A DNA stretch of 64,000 bases from Pseudomonas putida (GCF_028682635.1 NZ_JANHLK010000008.1:62001-126000), one strand, 5' to 3'. Counted from the first letter of the stretch, positions 42,501 through 52,415 are shown. Translations and numbers: made by a program. The notes: generated by a model not told the origin, from the letters alone.

Positions 42501-43916
42501 CTAGATCAACGTCTCGATACGCAAGGAGTTAGTCGACCCCGGCTGCCCAAACGGCACACCCGCCGTGATCAATAACGTATCGCCACGCTGCGCCATGCCC
42601 TGGGCCTGGGCAATTTCCAGGGCCGTCGAGCACACTTCGTCCACCTGGCGCAGGCGATCGTTGACCACCGAGTGCACGCCCCAGGCCACGGTCAGGCGAC
42701 GAGCGGTTTGCAGGTTCGGCGTCAGGTTGAGGATTGGCACCGTCGGCCGTTCACGGGCAGCGCGCAGGCTCGAGGTGCCTGATTCGCTGTAGTTGACCAG
42801 CACCGCCACCGGCAACACATTGCTGATACGGCGAATCGCGCAGCTGATCGCATCGTTGACCGTCGCTTCGGCTTTCGGTCGGCTGACGTCCAGTTGGTTT
42901 TGATAGTCCGGGCCGTTTTCCACCTGGCGGATGATCTTGCTCATCATCTGCACGGCTTCCAGCGGGTACTCGCCGGACGCGGTTTCCGCCGACAGCATCA
43001 CCGCGTCGGCCCCTTCGGCCACCGCATTGGCGACATCGGTGACTTCCGCGCGGGTTGGCGCCGGGGAGAAGCGCATCGATTCGAGCATCTGCGTCGCCAC
43101 CACCACCGGCTTGCCCAGCTCGCGGCAGGTGCTGATGATGTTCTTCTGGATCTGCGGCACGCTTTCGGCCGGCACTTCCACGCCCAGGTCACCGCGGGCG
43201 ACCATGATCGCGTCGCTCAATTCGGCGATTTCACGCAGTTGCGTCACTGCCGACGGCTTCTCGATCTTGGCCATCAGGAACGCCTTGTCGCCGATCAGCG
43301 CGCGGGCTTCGATGATGTCCTCCGGACGCTGGACGAACGACAGCGCCACCCAGTCCACCCCCAGTTCCAGGCCGAAGCTCAGGTCGCGGCGATCCTTGGC
43401 GGTCAGCGGGCTCAGGTCGAGCACCGCTTGCGGCACGTTCACGCCCTTGCGGTCCGACAGTTCGCCGCCGTTGAGCACGGTGGTGTCGATGGCGTCGGCG
43501 TACTTGGTGACCACCCGCAGGCGCAGCTTGCCGTCGTCCAGCAGCAGGTCCATGCCTGGCTCCAGCGCCGCGATGATTTCCGGGTGCGGCAGGTTGACCC
43601 GGCGTTCATCGCCCGGCGTGGTATCGAGGTCCAGGCGCAAGGCCTGGCCGCGAAACAGTTGTACCTTGCCCTCGGCAAATTTGCCGACCCGCAGTTTCGG
43701 GCCTTGCAGGTCCATCAGGATGCCCAACGGATAATTCAGCTGGCGCTCCACTTCACGGATCCACTGATAGCGCTTGGCGTGGTCGGAGTGATCGCCGTGG
43801 CTGAAGTTCAGGCGAAAGATATTCACCCCGGCCTGCACCAGTTCACGAATGTCATCGATCCCGTCGGTGGCGGGGCCGAGGGTGGCGAGGATCTTGACCT
43901 TTTTATCAGGCGTCAT
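42501..43916 (-). CDS. pyk: Pyruvate kinase
   Basis: The 471-residue enzyme has the N-terminal FRLNFSHGDH, substrate-site MDLQGPKLRVGKF, the PK signature around MAKIEKPSAVTQL and metal-site ARGDLGVEVPAE, and the C-terminal lid domain. It makes pyruvate and ATP from phosphoenolpyruvate. In Pseudomonas this isozyme gene sits at the end of the gcl operon; here it overlaps the end of ttuD by 11 bases, so 2-phosphoglycerate from glyoxylate flows toward pyruvate. The start MTPDKK at 43916 matches relatives. Confidence 0.95.
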   Translation of the reverse strand: MTPDKKVKILATLGPATDGIDDIRELVQAGVNIFRLNFSHGDHSDHAKRYQWIREVERQLNYPLGILMDLQGPKLRVGKFAEGKVQLFRGQALRLDLDTTPGDERRVNLPHPEIIAALEPGMDLLLDDGKLRLRVVTKYADAIDTTVLNGGELSDRKGVNVPQAVLDLSPLTAKDRRDLSFGLELGVDWVALSFVQRPEDIIEARALIGDKAFLMAKIEKPSAVTQLREIAELSDAIMVARGDLGVEVPAESVPQIQKNIISTCRELGKPVVVATQMLESMRFSPAPTRAEVTDVANAVAEGADAVMLSAETASGEYPLEAVQMMSKIIRQVENGPDYQNQLDVSRPKAEATVNDAISCAIRRISNVLPVAVLVNYSESGTSSLRAARERPTVPILNLTPNLQTARRLTVAWGVHSVVNDRLRQVDEVCSTALEIAQAQGMAQRGDTLLITAGVPFGQPGSTNSLRIETLI

Positions 43917-45186
43917 GTTTTGGGCTCTCAAGGATCAGAATGGCGCGGAAGTCGTTGACGTTGGTGCGCGTCGGCTCGGTGACGATCAGCGCGTCCAGCG
44001 CCGCGAAATAGCCGTAGCCATTGTTGTTGTCCAATTCGTCGCTGGCGCTCAAGCCGAGGGCGGCGGCGCGGGCATGACTGTCTGGGGTCATGATGGCGCC
44101 GGCGTTGTCTTCGGAACCGTCGATGCCATCGGTGTCGCCGGCCAGGGCGTAGACACCGGGCAAGCCCTTGAGGCTGTCGGTCAGGCTCAGCAGGAACTCG
44201 GCGTTGCGTCCGCCACGGCCGTTGCCGCGAACGGTGACCGTGGTTTCGCCACCCGAGAGAATCACGCAGGGCGCGGCCAGTGGCTGACCGTGCTGGACAA
44301 TCTGCCGGGCGATACCGGCGTGGACTTTCGCCACTTCCCGGGACTCACCCTCCAGGTCACCCAGGATCAACGGGCTGTAACCGGCTTGACGGCATTTGAC
44401 CGCCGCGGCTTCCAGGGATTGCTGGGGACGGGCGATCAGCTGGAAGTGGCTGCGGGCCAGGCACGGATCGCCGGGTTTGACCGTTTCCGATTCAGCGCTT
44501 TGCAGCCAGTTGCGCACGGAGGCCGGCACGTCGATGTTGTAACGCTTGAGGATCGCCAGCGCTTCGGCCGAGGTGCTCGGGTCGGCCACCGTAGGGCCGG
44601 AGGCGATGACCGTGGCGAGGTCGCCCGGCACATCGGAAATTGCATAGGTATAGACAGTGGCTGGCCAGCAGGCCTTGCCGAGGCGGCCGCCCTTGATCGC
44701 CGAGAGGTGCTTGCGCACGCAGTTCATCTCGCCAATGGTGGCGCCGGATTTGAGCAGGGCTTTGTTGATCGCTTGCTTGTCGGCCAGGGTGATGCCGGCA
44801 GCGGGCAGGGCGAGCAACGCCGAACCACCGCCCGACAGCAGGAAGATGACGCGGTCGGTTTCAGTCAGGTTGCTGACCAGTTCGAAGACACGCTTGGCCA
44901 CCGCTTGGCCGGCTGCGTCCGGAACCGGGTGAGCGGCTTCGACCACTTCGATTTTTTCGCACGGAGCGCCGTGACCGTAACGTGTCACCACCAGACCGGA
45001 CACTTCACCCTGCCAGCAGCGCTCGACCACCTGGGCCATGGCGGCCGCGGCTTTGCCGGCGCCAATGACGATCACCCGACCGCTACGGTCGGCAGGCAGA
45101 TGGGCTTCGAGGACTTGCTGCGGATGGGCCGCGTCGATAGCTGTGGCGAACAGCTCGCGCAGGAATTGTTGCGGATCGACCGACAT
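43906..45186 (-). CDS. ttuD: Glycerate 2-kinase / hydroxypyruvate reductase (TtuD, MOFRL family)
   Basis: A 426-residue protein with VIVIGAGKAAAAMAQ near residue 40, FLLSGGGSALLALP near 117 and GEMNCVRKHLSAIKGGRL near 155, and a C-terminal MOFRL domain (AGDTDGIDGSEDNAGA). Relatives are glycerate 2-kinases, historically called hydroxypyruvate reductase in tartrate pathways. It takes glycerate made by GlxR to 2-phosphoglycerate. It overlaps pyk. A REP doublet separates it from glxR. Confidence 0.92.
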   Translation of the reverse strand: MSVDPQQFLRELFATAIDAAHPQQVLEAHLPADRSGRVIVIGAGKAAAAMAQVVERCWQGEVSGLVVTRYGHGAPCEKIEVVEAAHPVPDAAGQAVAKRVFELVSNLTETDRVIFLLSGGGSALLALPAAGITLADKQAINKALLKSGATIGEMNCVRKHLSAIKGGRLGKACWPATVYTYAISDVPGDLATVIASGPTVADPSTSAEALAILKRYNIDVPASVRNWLQSAESETVKPGDPCLARSHFQLIARPQQSLEAAAVKCRQAGYSPLILGDLEGESREVAKVHAGIARQIVQHGQPLAAPCVILSGGETTVTVRGNGRGGRNAEFLLSLTDSLKGLPGVYALAGDTDGIDGSEDNAGAIMTPDSHARAAALGLSASDELDNNNGYGYFAALDALIVTEPTRTNVNDFRAILILESPKHDA

Positions 45187-45228
45187 GGCGGGCTCCCGGA
45201 ATTCTTGTTATTGGGATTGGAGCGGATC

Positions 45229-45319
45229 CTTGTGGGAGCCAGCCTGCTGGCGATTCAGGCGCCGGGGTCTATCAGACACACCGTGTTGATTTCATCGCCA
45301 GCAGGCTGGCTCCCACAAG
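45229..45319. repeat. REP doublet between ttuD and glxR
   Basis: CTTGTGGGAGCCAGCCTGCT and AGCAGGCTGGCTCCCACAAG face each other around a central spacer of about 40 bases. It lies inside an operon, so mRNA here would form a hairpin. Confidence 0.85.
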
Positions 45320-45331
45320 TTCATGCAGGGC

Positions 45332-46225
45332 TTAGTTCTTGTCGCGAATCGAGAAATTCGCCATGTGTTCCAGGCCCTTGATCAGCGCCGAGTGGTCCCA
45401 GTTGCTGCCACCGATCGCCGCGCAGGTGCTGAACACTTGCTGGGCGTTGGCGGTATTCGGCAGGTTGATGTTCAGTTCCTTGGCGCCTTGCAGGGCCAGG
45501 TTCAGGTCCTTCTGGTGCAGGCTGATGCGGAAGCCCGGATCGAAGGTGCCCTTGATCATGCGCTCGCCGTGCACTTCGAGGATCTTCGACGAAGCGAAAC
45601 CGCCCATCAGCGCTTCACGCACCTTGGCTGGATCGGCACCGTTCTTGGCCGCGAACAGCAGGGCTTCGGCCACCGCCTGGATGTTCAGCGCAACGATGAT
45701 CTGGTTCGCCACTTTGGCGGTCTGACCGTCGCCGTTGCCACCGACCAGGGTGATGTTCTTGCCCATGGCCTGGAACAGCGGCAGTGCGCGTTCGAAGGCA
45801 TCGGCATCGCCACCGACCATGATGCTCAGGGTCGCGGCCTTGGCGCCGACTTCACCGCCGGACACTGGCGCGTCGAGGTACTGGGCGCCTTTTTCATTGA
45901 TCTTGGCGGCGAAGGCCTTGGTGGCGGTCGGCGAGATCGAGCTCATGTCGATTACCACCTTGCCTTTGCCGATCCCTGCAGCCACGCCGTCGGCACGGAA
46001 CAGCACGTCATCGACCTGCGGGGTATCCGGGACCATGACGATGATGAATTCGGCTTCCTGGGCGACTTCTTTCGGGTTCGCCAGGGCGACGGCGCCGGCG
46101 GCGACCAGGTCGGCGGGGGCGGCGTCGTGATGCGCGGACAGGAACAGGCTGTGACCGGCTTTTTGCAGGTTCGCCGCCATTGGGTGGCCCATGATGCCGG
46201 TGCCGATAAATCCGATTTTAGCCAT
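45332..46225 (-). CDS. glxR: Tartronate semialdehyde reductase GlxR
   Basis: The 297-residue beta-hydroxyacid dehydrogenase has nucleotide-binding motif GFIGTGIMGHPMAANL, substrate-site DAPVSGGEVGAK and the catalytic-lysine motif GQTAKVANQII. It reduces 2-hydroxy-3-oxopropanoate to glycerate with NAD(P)H. It stands between hyi and ttuD in the glyoxylate carboligase operon. Confidence 0.95.
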   Translation of the reverse strand: MAKIGFIGTGIMGHPMAANLQKAGHSLFLSAHHDAAPADLVAAGAVALANPKEVAQEAEFIIVMVPDTPQVDDVLFRADGVAAGIGKGKVVIDMSSISPTATKAFAAKINEKGAQYLDAPVSGGEVGAKAATLSIMVGGDADAFERALPLFQAMGKNITLVGGNGDGQTAKVANQIIVALNIQAVAEALLFAAKNGADPAKVREALMGGFASSKILEVHGERMIKGTFDPGFRISLHQKDLNLALQGAKELNINLPNTANAQQVFSTCAAIGGSNWDHSALIKGLEHMANFSIRDKN

Positions 46226-46275
46226 GAGAAAATCCTCTTGTTTTTGTCTTGCTCAAGCGAATAGGGGAGCTGCTT

Positions 46276-46370
46276 TTGTGGGAGCGGGCTTGCTCGCGAA
46301 TGCGGTGTGCCATCCGGCATACATGTCGACTGACCCACCGCCTTCGCTGGCAAGCCAGCTCCTACAAGGG
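46276..46370. repeat. Hybrid REP doublet between glxR and hyi
   Basis: The left head TTGTGGGAGCGGGCTTGCTC belongs to the gagcgggcttgctcgcg family, while the right head CGCTGGCAAGCCAGCTCCTA belongs to the gctggcttgccagcg family seen at 26426. The two heads do not pair fully, so this is an unusual mixed doublet. Confidence 0.65.
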
Positions 46371-46377
46371 ATCTGTG

Positions 46378-47160
46378 TCAGATTGCGTTGTGGGTTTTCA
46401 ACCAGCCCAGGCCCGCTTCCGTGGTGGTCAGCGGCTTGTATTCGCAACCGACCCAACCCTGGTACCCGATGCGGTCCAGGTGTTCGAACAGGAAGCGGTA
46501 GTTGATTTCACCCGTGCCCGGTTCGTTACGCCCCGGGTTGTCCGCCAGCTGCACATGGTTGATAGCGCCCAAGTGCGATTGCAGGGTGCGGGCAAGGTCG
46601 CCTTCCATGATTTGCATGTGGTAGATGTCGTATTGCAGGAACAGGTTGGCGCTGCCGACCTGCTCGCGAATCGACAGGGCTTGCGCCGTGTTGTTCAGGT
46701 AGAAACCCGGGATGTCGCGGGTGTTGATCGCTTCCATCACCAGTTTGATGCCTGCCGCTTGCAGCTTGTCGGCGGCGTACTTGAGGTTGGCGACAAAGGT
46801 TTTTTCCACGGTGGCATCGTCGACGCCTTGTGGGCGGATACCGGCCAGGCAGTTGATCTGGGTGTTGCCCAGCACTTGTGCGTAGGCAATCGCCAGGTCG
46901 ACACCGGCGCGGAACTCTTCAACGCGGTCCGGCAGGCAGGCGATACCGCGCTCACCCTTGGCCCAGTCGCCGGCCGGCAGGTTGAACAGCACTTGGGTCA
47001 GACCGTTGGCGTCGAGCTTGGCCTTGATTTCGGCGGAGCTGAAGTCGTAGGGGAACAGGTACTCGACACCACTGAAGCCGGCCTTGGCGGCCGCTTCGAA
47101 ACGGGCGAGAAAGTCCTGTTCGGTGAACAGCATGGACAGGTTGGCTGCGAAACGCGGCAT
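46378..47160 (-). CDS. hyi: Hydroxypyruvate isomerase
   Basis: A 260-residue TIM-barrel enzyme of the AP-endonuclease-2-like family. Family sequences include MPRFAANLSMLFTEQDFLAR, KLVMEAINTRDIPGFYL, LQYDIYHMQIMEGDLA and VQLADNPGRNEPGTGEINY; the Glu, Asp, His and Glu of these form the metal site. It interconverts hydroxypyruvate and tartronate semialdehyde. ATG at 47160 gives the family N-terminus; a longer open frame upstream reads through a REP element. Confidence 0.94.
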   Translation of the reverse strand: MPRFAANLSMLFTEQDFLARFEAAAKAGFSGVEYLFPYDFSSAEIKAKLDANGLTQVLFNLPAGDWAKGERGIACLPDRVEEFRAGVDLAIAYAQVLGNTQINCLAGIRPQGVDDATVEKTFVANLKYAADKLQAAGIKLVMEAINTRDIPGFYLNNTAQALSIREQVGSANLFLQYDIYHMQIMEGDLARTLQSHLGAINHVQLADNPGRNEPGTGEINYRFLFEHLDRIGYQGWVGCEYKPLTTTEAGLGWLKTHNAI

Positions 47161-47187
47161 GGTGGTCTCCCGTAAATGTGTGCAGAA

Positions 47188-47281
47188 CCCCTGTGGGAGC
47201 CAGCCTGCTGGCGATGGAGGGACAGTCAACATCAATGTTGAATGTGCCGGCCTCATCGCGAGCAGGCTCGCTCCCACAGGG
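47188..47281. repeat. REP doublet between hyi and gcl
   Basis: The left head CCTGTGGGAGCCAGCCTGCT and right head CGAGCAGGCTCGCTCCCACA surround a spacer with the short dyad CATCAATGTTGAATG. The heads are from two related families, so pairing is partial in the middle of the arm. Confidence 0.75.
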
Positions 47282-47295
47282 AGAGCGGTCAGCTA

Positions 47296-49071
47296 TTAAT
47301 CGAGCAACGAAATCGCCGTCGGCGCATCGTTGCCGACCAGCGCCAGGTCTTCGAATTCGTTGACGGCGTTGATCTCGGTGCCCATGGAAATGTTGGTCAC
47401 GCGCTCCAGGATAATCTCGACGATCACCGGCACCTTGAACTCTTCGATCAGCTCCTGGGCCTTGCGCAGGGCAGGCTGGATCTGAGCCGGTTCGAACACA
47501 CGCAGCGCCTTGCAACCCAGGCCTTCGGCAACCGCGACGTGGTCGACACCGTAACCGTTGAGCTCCGGCGCGTTCAGGTTGTCGAACGACAGCTGTACGC
47601 AGTAATCCATGTCGAAACCGCGCTGCGCCTGACGGATCAGGCCCAGGTACGAGTTGTTCACCACCACATGGATGTACGGCAGCTTGAACTGCGCGCCCAC
47701 CGCCAATTCCTCGATCATGAACTGGAAGTCATAGTCCCCCGACAGGGCCACGACTTTACGGTTCGGATCAGCCTTGACCACGCCCAGCGCCGCCGGAATG
47801 GTCCAGCCCAGAGGGCCTGCCTGGCCGCAGTTGATCCAGTGACGCGGCTTGTAGACGTGCAGGAACTGCGCGCCGGCAATCTGCGACAGACCGATGGTGC
47901 TGACGTAGCAGGTGTCCTTGCCGAACACCTGGTTCATTTCTTCGTAGACGCGCTGCGGCTTGACCGGCACGTTGTCGAAGTGGGTCTTGCGCTGCAGGCT
48001 GGCTTTGCGCTGTTGGCAGTCTTGCAGCCAGGCGCTGCGGTTTTTCAGCTTGCCGGCGGCTTGCCATTCGCGAGCGACTTCGATGAAAACGGTCAGCGCG
48101 GCGGCGGCGTCGGAGACGATGCCCAGGTCCGGGGTGAACACGCGGCCGATCTGAGTGCCTTCGATGTCGACGTGAATGAACTTGCGGCCTTCTGTGTACA
48201 CATCCACCGAACCGGTGTGACGGTTGGCCCAACGGTTACCGATGCCCAGCACCACGTCGGATTTCAACATGGTGGCGTTGCCGTAGCGGTGCGACGTCTG
48301 CAAGCCGACCATGCCGACCATCAGCGGGTGATCGTCCGGGATGGTGCCCCAGCCCATCAGGGTCGGGATGACCGGGATACCTGTCAGCTCGGCGAATTCA
48401 ACCAGCAGATCGCTGGCGTCGGCATTGATGATGCCGCCACCGGCTACCAGCAGTGGACGCTCAGCCTGATCGAGCAGGGCCAGAGCCTTCTCGACTTGAA
48501 CGCGGGTAGCGGTCGGCTTGGCCAAAGGCAGCGGCTGGTAAGCATCGATGTCGAACTCGATTTCGGCCATCTGCACGTCGAACGGCAGGTCGATCAGCAC
48601 CGGGCCTGGGCGGCCGGAGCGCATCTCGAAGAAAGCTTTCTGGAACGCGTAAGGCACCTGGCCCGGTTCGAGAACAGTGGTCGCCCACTTGGTCACTGGC
48701 TTGACGATGCTGGTGATATCGACAGCCTGGAAGTCTTCCTTGTGCATACGGGCGCGGGGTGCCTGGCCGGTAATGCAGAGGATTGGAATCGAGTCGGCCG
48801 AGGCGCTGTAGAGCCCGGTGACCATGTCGGTACCGGCAGGGCCGGAAGTCCCGATGCACACGCCGATGTTGCCGGCCTTGGTGCGGGTGTAGCCCTCGGC
48901 CATGTGCGAGGCGCCTTCAACGTGGCGAGCGAGTACGTGATCGATGCCGCCGACCTTTTGCAGGGCGGAGTACAGCGGGTTGATGGCGGCACCGGGGATG
49001 CCAAAAGCGGTATCAACCCCTTCACGGCGCATCACCAGAACGGCGGCTTCGATTGCTCTCATTTTGCTCAT
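47296..49071 (-). CDS. gcl: Glyoxylate carboligase (tartronate semialdehyde synthase)
   Basis: The 591-residue ThDP enzyme joins two glyoxylates to tartronate semialdehyde and CO2. The ThDP motif is [12 protein letters not shown] through NNSYLGL. Where most ThDP enzymes have a catalytic Glu, this one has V51 ([14 protein letters not shown]), the hallmark replacement of glyoxylate carboligase. A FAD-fold region lies in the middle, as in the acetohydroxyacid synthase group. ATG at 49071 gives the family N-terminus MSKMRAIEA. First gene of gcl-hyi-glxR-ttuD-pyk. Confidence 0.97.
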   Translation of the reverse strand: MSKMRAIEAAVLVMRREGVDTAFGIPGAAINPLYSALQKVGGIDHVLARHVEGASHMAEGYTRTKAGNIGVCIGTSGPAGTDMVTGLYSASADSIPILCITGQAPRARMHKEDFQAVDITSIVKPVTKWATTVLEPGQVPYAFQKAFFEMRSGRPGPVLIDLPFDVQMAEIEFDIDAYQPLPLAKPTATRVQVEKALALLDQAERPLLVAGGGIINADASDLLVEFAELTGIPVIPTLMGWGTIPDDHPLMVGMVGLQTSHRYGNATMLKSDVVLGIGNRWANRHTGSVDVYTEGRKFIHVDIEGTQIGRVFTPDLGIVSDAAAALTVFIEVAREWQAAGKLKNRSAWLQDCQQRKASLQRKTHFDNVPVKPQRVYEEMNQVFGKDTCYVSTIGLSQIAGAQFLHVYKPRHWINCGQAGPLGWTIPAALGVVKADPNRKVVALSGDYDFQFMIEELAVGAQFKLPYIHVVVNNSYLGLIRQAQRGFDMDYCVQLSFDNLNAPELNGYGVDHVAVAEGLGCKALRVFEPAQIQPALRKAQELIEEFKVPVIVEIILERVTNISMGTEINAVNEFEDLALVGNDAPTAISLLD

Positions 49072-49098
49072 GGTTTTGTGCCTCTTTACGTTTTGTAA

Positions 49099-49108
49099 TT
49101 GTATACAA
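49099..49108. promoter_or_regulatory. TTGTATACAA palindrome near the gcl start (candidate operator)
   Basis: A perfect 10-base palindrome TTGTATACAA lies 28 bases upstream of the gcl start codon. An identical copy lies at 49237-49246, near the divergent GlcG-like gene. Such ten-base sites resemble GntR/FadR-type operators; the regulator is not encoded in the window. Confidence 0.6.
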
Positions 49109-49236
49109 GTGGCTTTGCGCAGAGTGTATTCACGGCGGACGGCGCAGGTCAATCCATTTTCTCAAGCGGTTGTTTCATTCGTCGGAAGCCCGATCTACTG
49201 TGGCTTTTCGTCGCATGTGGCGCTTTTCGATAATTA

Positions 49237-49246
49237 TTGTATACAA
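49237..49246. promoter_or_regulatory. Second TTGTATACAA palindrome (candidate operator)
   Basis: Identical to the site at 49099 and 138 bases from it, in an AT-rich stretch upstream of the GlcG-like gene. Two copies in one intergenic region fit cooperative or looping control of both divergent units. Confidence 0.6.
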
Positions 49247-49338
49247 AAAAATAATTCATTGTGTTCTATTTGTTGCATCGGACTACGGCACATCGAAGCA
49301 GTCCACCGCCTTTCCAAAAACAAAATGAGGACGGCACC

Positions 49339-49779
49339 ATGAGCGCTTTAACCTTGAAAGTCGCAGTCAACCTGGTCAACGAAGCCATCAGCGCAGGGCG
49401 GGCCATCTCCGCGGCGCCACTGACCATCGCGGTACTGGATGCCGGCGGGCACCTGATCACCCTGCAACGCGAGGACGGCGCCAGCCTGCTGCGCCCCCAC
49501 GTCGCCATCGGCAAAGCCTGGGGCGCCATCGCGCTGGGCAAAGGTTCACGCCTGCTGGCACTGGACGCCCAGCAACGCCCGGCGTTCATCGCGGCATTGA
49601 ATAGCCTGGGACAGGGCAGCGTCGTGCCCGCACCGGGTGGTGTGCTGGTGCGGGATCAGGACGGGAACGTGCTGGGGGCGGTGGGGATCAGCGGGGATCT
49701 GTCGGATGTTGATGAGCAGTGTGCAATCAATGCGATCGAGGCGCTGGGGTTGAGGGCGGATGCTGGGGTGGTGGCTTGA
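49339..49779 (+). CDS. GlcG/HbpS family protein
   Basis: A 146-residue GlcG/HbpS-fold protein: PLTIAVLDAGGHLITLQRED, RPHVAIGKAWGAIALGKGSR and PAPGGVLVRDQDGNVLGAVGISG are the conserved blocks. Members are found next to glycolate or glyoxylate genes; their biochemical role is unsettled, with some reported to bind heme. ATG at 49339 is preceded by GAGG at 49326-49329, and the protein starts at the conserved MSALTL. Divergent from gcl, sharing its operator region. Confidence 0.88.
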   Translation: MSALTLKVAVNLVNEAISAGRAISAAPLTIAVLDAGGHLITLQREDGASLLRPHVAIGKAWGAIALGKGSRLLALDAQQRPAFIAALNSLGQGSVVPAPGGVLVRDQDGNVLGAVGISGDLSDVDEQCAINAIEALGLRADAGVVA

Positions 49780-49800
49780 TCTTTTGCATTTGAGATGACG

Positions 49801-49880
49801 CCATCGCCAGCAGGCTGGCTCCCACAGGGGATTATCTGAGTGTCAGAGATCAAACTGTGGGAGCCAGCCTGCTGGCGATG
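49801..49880. repeat. REP doublet upstream of the RAYT gene
   Basis: CATCGCCAGCAGGCTGGCTC and its complement GAGCCAGCCTGCTGGCGATG enclose a 33-base spacer with the sequence TGAGTGTCAGAGATCAA. The same spacer wording appears in the cluster on the other side of the transposase gene (50456-50617). Confidence 0.85.
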
Positions 49881-49977
49881 ACTGACTTACAGACACATCC
49901 AGCTAACTGTCTGCCCCGCGCATTGGGAATATCAGGACTAGCCTTGCTCATGAATTCATCATGCAAGGGGCAAAGGA

Positions 49978-50436
49978 ATGCCTGATCTACCCGCTTCAAA
50001 TCGCTTGCGTATCGGCCGATATGCCGAATCCAGCCGCATTTACCTGTTGACTATCAACACTCGCGACCGAGAACCGATATTCAAAGACTTCTTCTTGGGG
50101 AGAGGGGTGGTTAATCAATTTCGCTGCGCTCAGGATCAAGGCTTTGCCAATTCACTGGCCTGGGTTGTCATGCCCGATCACTTTCATTGGTTGATCGAAT
50201 TGCGGCAGGGGTCGTTGGGTGGACTGGTGCAAAGGACTAAATCCTTGACCACCAAGGCAGTGAAGCAGTCTACCGGTCGAACCACCGGTCTCTGGCAGAG
50301 AGGGTTTCATGATCGGGCGCTGCGGCGGGAGGAGGATTTAGTGAAAATGGCTCGATATGTAGTAGCTAACCCGCTGCGGGCTGGACTGGTAGAGAAGCTT
50401 GGCGACTATCCGTTGTGGGATGCTATCTGGGTTTGA
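49978..50436 (+). CDS. REP-associated tyrosine transposase (RAYT)
   Basis: A 152-residue Y1 (HUH) transposase-like protein of the IS200/IS605-related RAYT family. The HUH motif is in VVMPDHFHWLIEL and the catalytic tyrosine is in MARYVVANPLRAGLVEKLGDY. Single-copy RAYTs are thought to maintain or spread REP doublets rather than themselves. This one is flanked on both sides by doublets of the same catcgccagcaggctggctc family, the usual situation for a RAYT and its cognate REPs. The ATG is at 49978. Confidence 0.93.
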   Translation: MPDLPASNRLRIGRYAESSRIYLLTINTRDREPIFKDFFLGRGVVNQFRCAQDQGFANSLAWVVMPDHFHWLIELRQGSLGGLVQRTKSLTTKAVKQSTGRTTGLWQRGFHDRALRREEDLVKMARYVVANPLRAGLVEKLGDYPLWDAIWV

Positions 50437-50455
50437 TCCAAAACGGAGTTGTCCC

Positions 50456-50617
50456 CATCGCCAGCAGGCTGGCTCCCACAGGGGTTTACCTGAGTGTCAG
50501 AGATCAATTATGGGAGCCAGCAGGGGTTTAGCTGAGTGTCAGAGATCAATTATGGGAGCCAGCAGGGGTTTAGCTGAGTGTCAGAGATCAACTGTGGGAG
50601 CCAGCCTGCTGGCGATG
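50456..50617. repeat. REP doublet expanded by a 42-bp tandem triplication, downstream of RAYT
   Basis: The outer heads CATCGCCAGCAGGCTGGCTC and AGCCAGCCTGCTGGCGATG bracket three tandem units that start at 50480, 50522 and 50564. Each runs AGGGGTTTA(C/G)CTGAGTGTCA through GAGATCAA to TGGGAGCCAGC. The inner two copies of the right-hand head are truncated to TGGGAGCCAGC. A single REPIN has thus been internally duplicated twice. Confidence 0.9.
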
Positions 50618-50633
50618 GCCGCGCTGCGGTCTA

Positions 50634-51239
50634 TCAGTCCGGCTCACACCCCTTCAACACCAACCGAATGATCGTCTGCGCCGCCGCTTCGTAATCTTCT
50701 TCATCCAGCCTGGCCTTGCCGGTGATGGCGGTGATTTGCCAGTCGAAGTCGGCGTAGGTCTGGGTGGCGGCCCAGATGCTGAACATCAGGTGATTGGGGT
50801 CGATGGGCGCGATCTGGCCGCGGTCGATCCAGGTCTGGATGCAGTCGATGTTGTGCTTGGCCTGGCCGTTGAGCTGTTCGACCAGGTCGGGGCTCAGGTG
50901 CGGGGCGCCGTGCATGATTTCGCTGGCGAATACCTTGGAGGCGAAGGGCAGGTCGCGGGAGATGCGGATTTTCGAGCGAATGTAGCCGCTCAGCACTTCA
51001 CTGGGCACACCGTCCGGGTTGAATGGCGTCGAGGCCTGCAGAATTGGCTCGATGATGCTTTCCAGGACCTCGCGATAGAGGTTTTCCTTGGATTTGAAGT
51101 AGTAGTAGACGTTGGGCTTGGGCAATCCCGCCTTGGCTGCGATGTCACTGGTTTTGGTCGCAGCGAAGCCCTTGTCGGCAAATTCTTCACTGGCGGCACG
51201 CAGGATCAATTGTTTGTTGCGCTCGCGGATGGTGCTCAT
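50634..51239 (-). CDS. TetR-family regulator (RutR/YcdC-like)
   Basis: The 201-residue protein has an N-terminal helix-turn-helix (KTSDIAAKAGLPKPNVYYYF) and a ligand-binding domain with YIRSKIRISRDLPFASKVFASEIMHGAPHL and SIWAATQTYADFDWQI, as in RutR-like proteins that sense pyrimidines. In other pseudomonads a close relative sits by pyrimidine-degradation genes; here those genes are not visible. ATG at 51239 gives MSTIRERN, the family start. It is divergent from the DUF808 gene. Confidence 0.88.
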   Translation of the reverse strand: MSTIRERNKQLILRAASEEFADKGFAATKTSDIAAKAGLPKPNVYYYFKSKENLYREVLESIIEPILQASTPFNPDGVPSEVLSGYIRSKIRISRDLPFASKVFASEIMHGAPHLSPDLVEQLNGQAKHNIDCIQTWIDRGQIAPIDPNHLMFSIWAATQTYADFDWQITAITGKARLDEEDYEAAAQTIIRLVLKGCEPD

Positions 51240-51373
51240 AAACCAGGGGGTTCCTTGCCTGTACTGGCGGTGGCGCATGGTAGCACCGGCCTTCGGCGAC
51301 GCTCAAGAATGCTCCGTGCGGCGCTCGGCCGCGCTATGCTGCACGGCATTCATTCAAGAAGGAAAGCCGATTC

Positions 51374-52288
<915 letters not shown>

Positions 52289-52305
52289 GGCCAACACATG
52301 ACAAA

Positions 52306-52396
52306 TGTGGGAGCGAGCCTGCTCGCGATTGCGGTGTAACAGTCAACATAGGTGTTGAATGTTATGGCCTCATCGCGAGCAGGCTCGCTCCCACAG
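52306..52396. repeat. REP doublet (gtgggagcgagcctgctcgcg type)
   Basis: TGTGGGAGCGAGCCTGCTCG and its complement CGAGCAGGCTCGCTCCCACA enclose a spacer of about 45 bases with the dyad CAACATAGGTGTTG. It lies between the convergent DUF808 and mlaA genes and may act as a terminator for both. Confidence 0.85.
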
Positions 52397-52415
52397 TTTC
52401 TTGTGCCCGCCGGTA

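Noticed and set aside
50499..50605. Possible small coding region in the triplicated repeat
   Set aside because: The frame is open only because the 42-base unit lacks stops; no ribosome site or conserved protein is visible.
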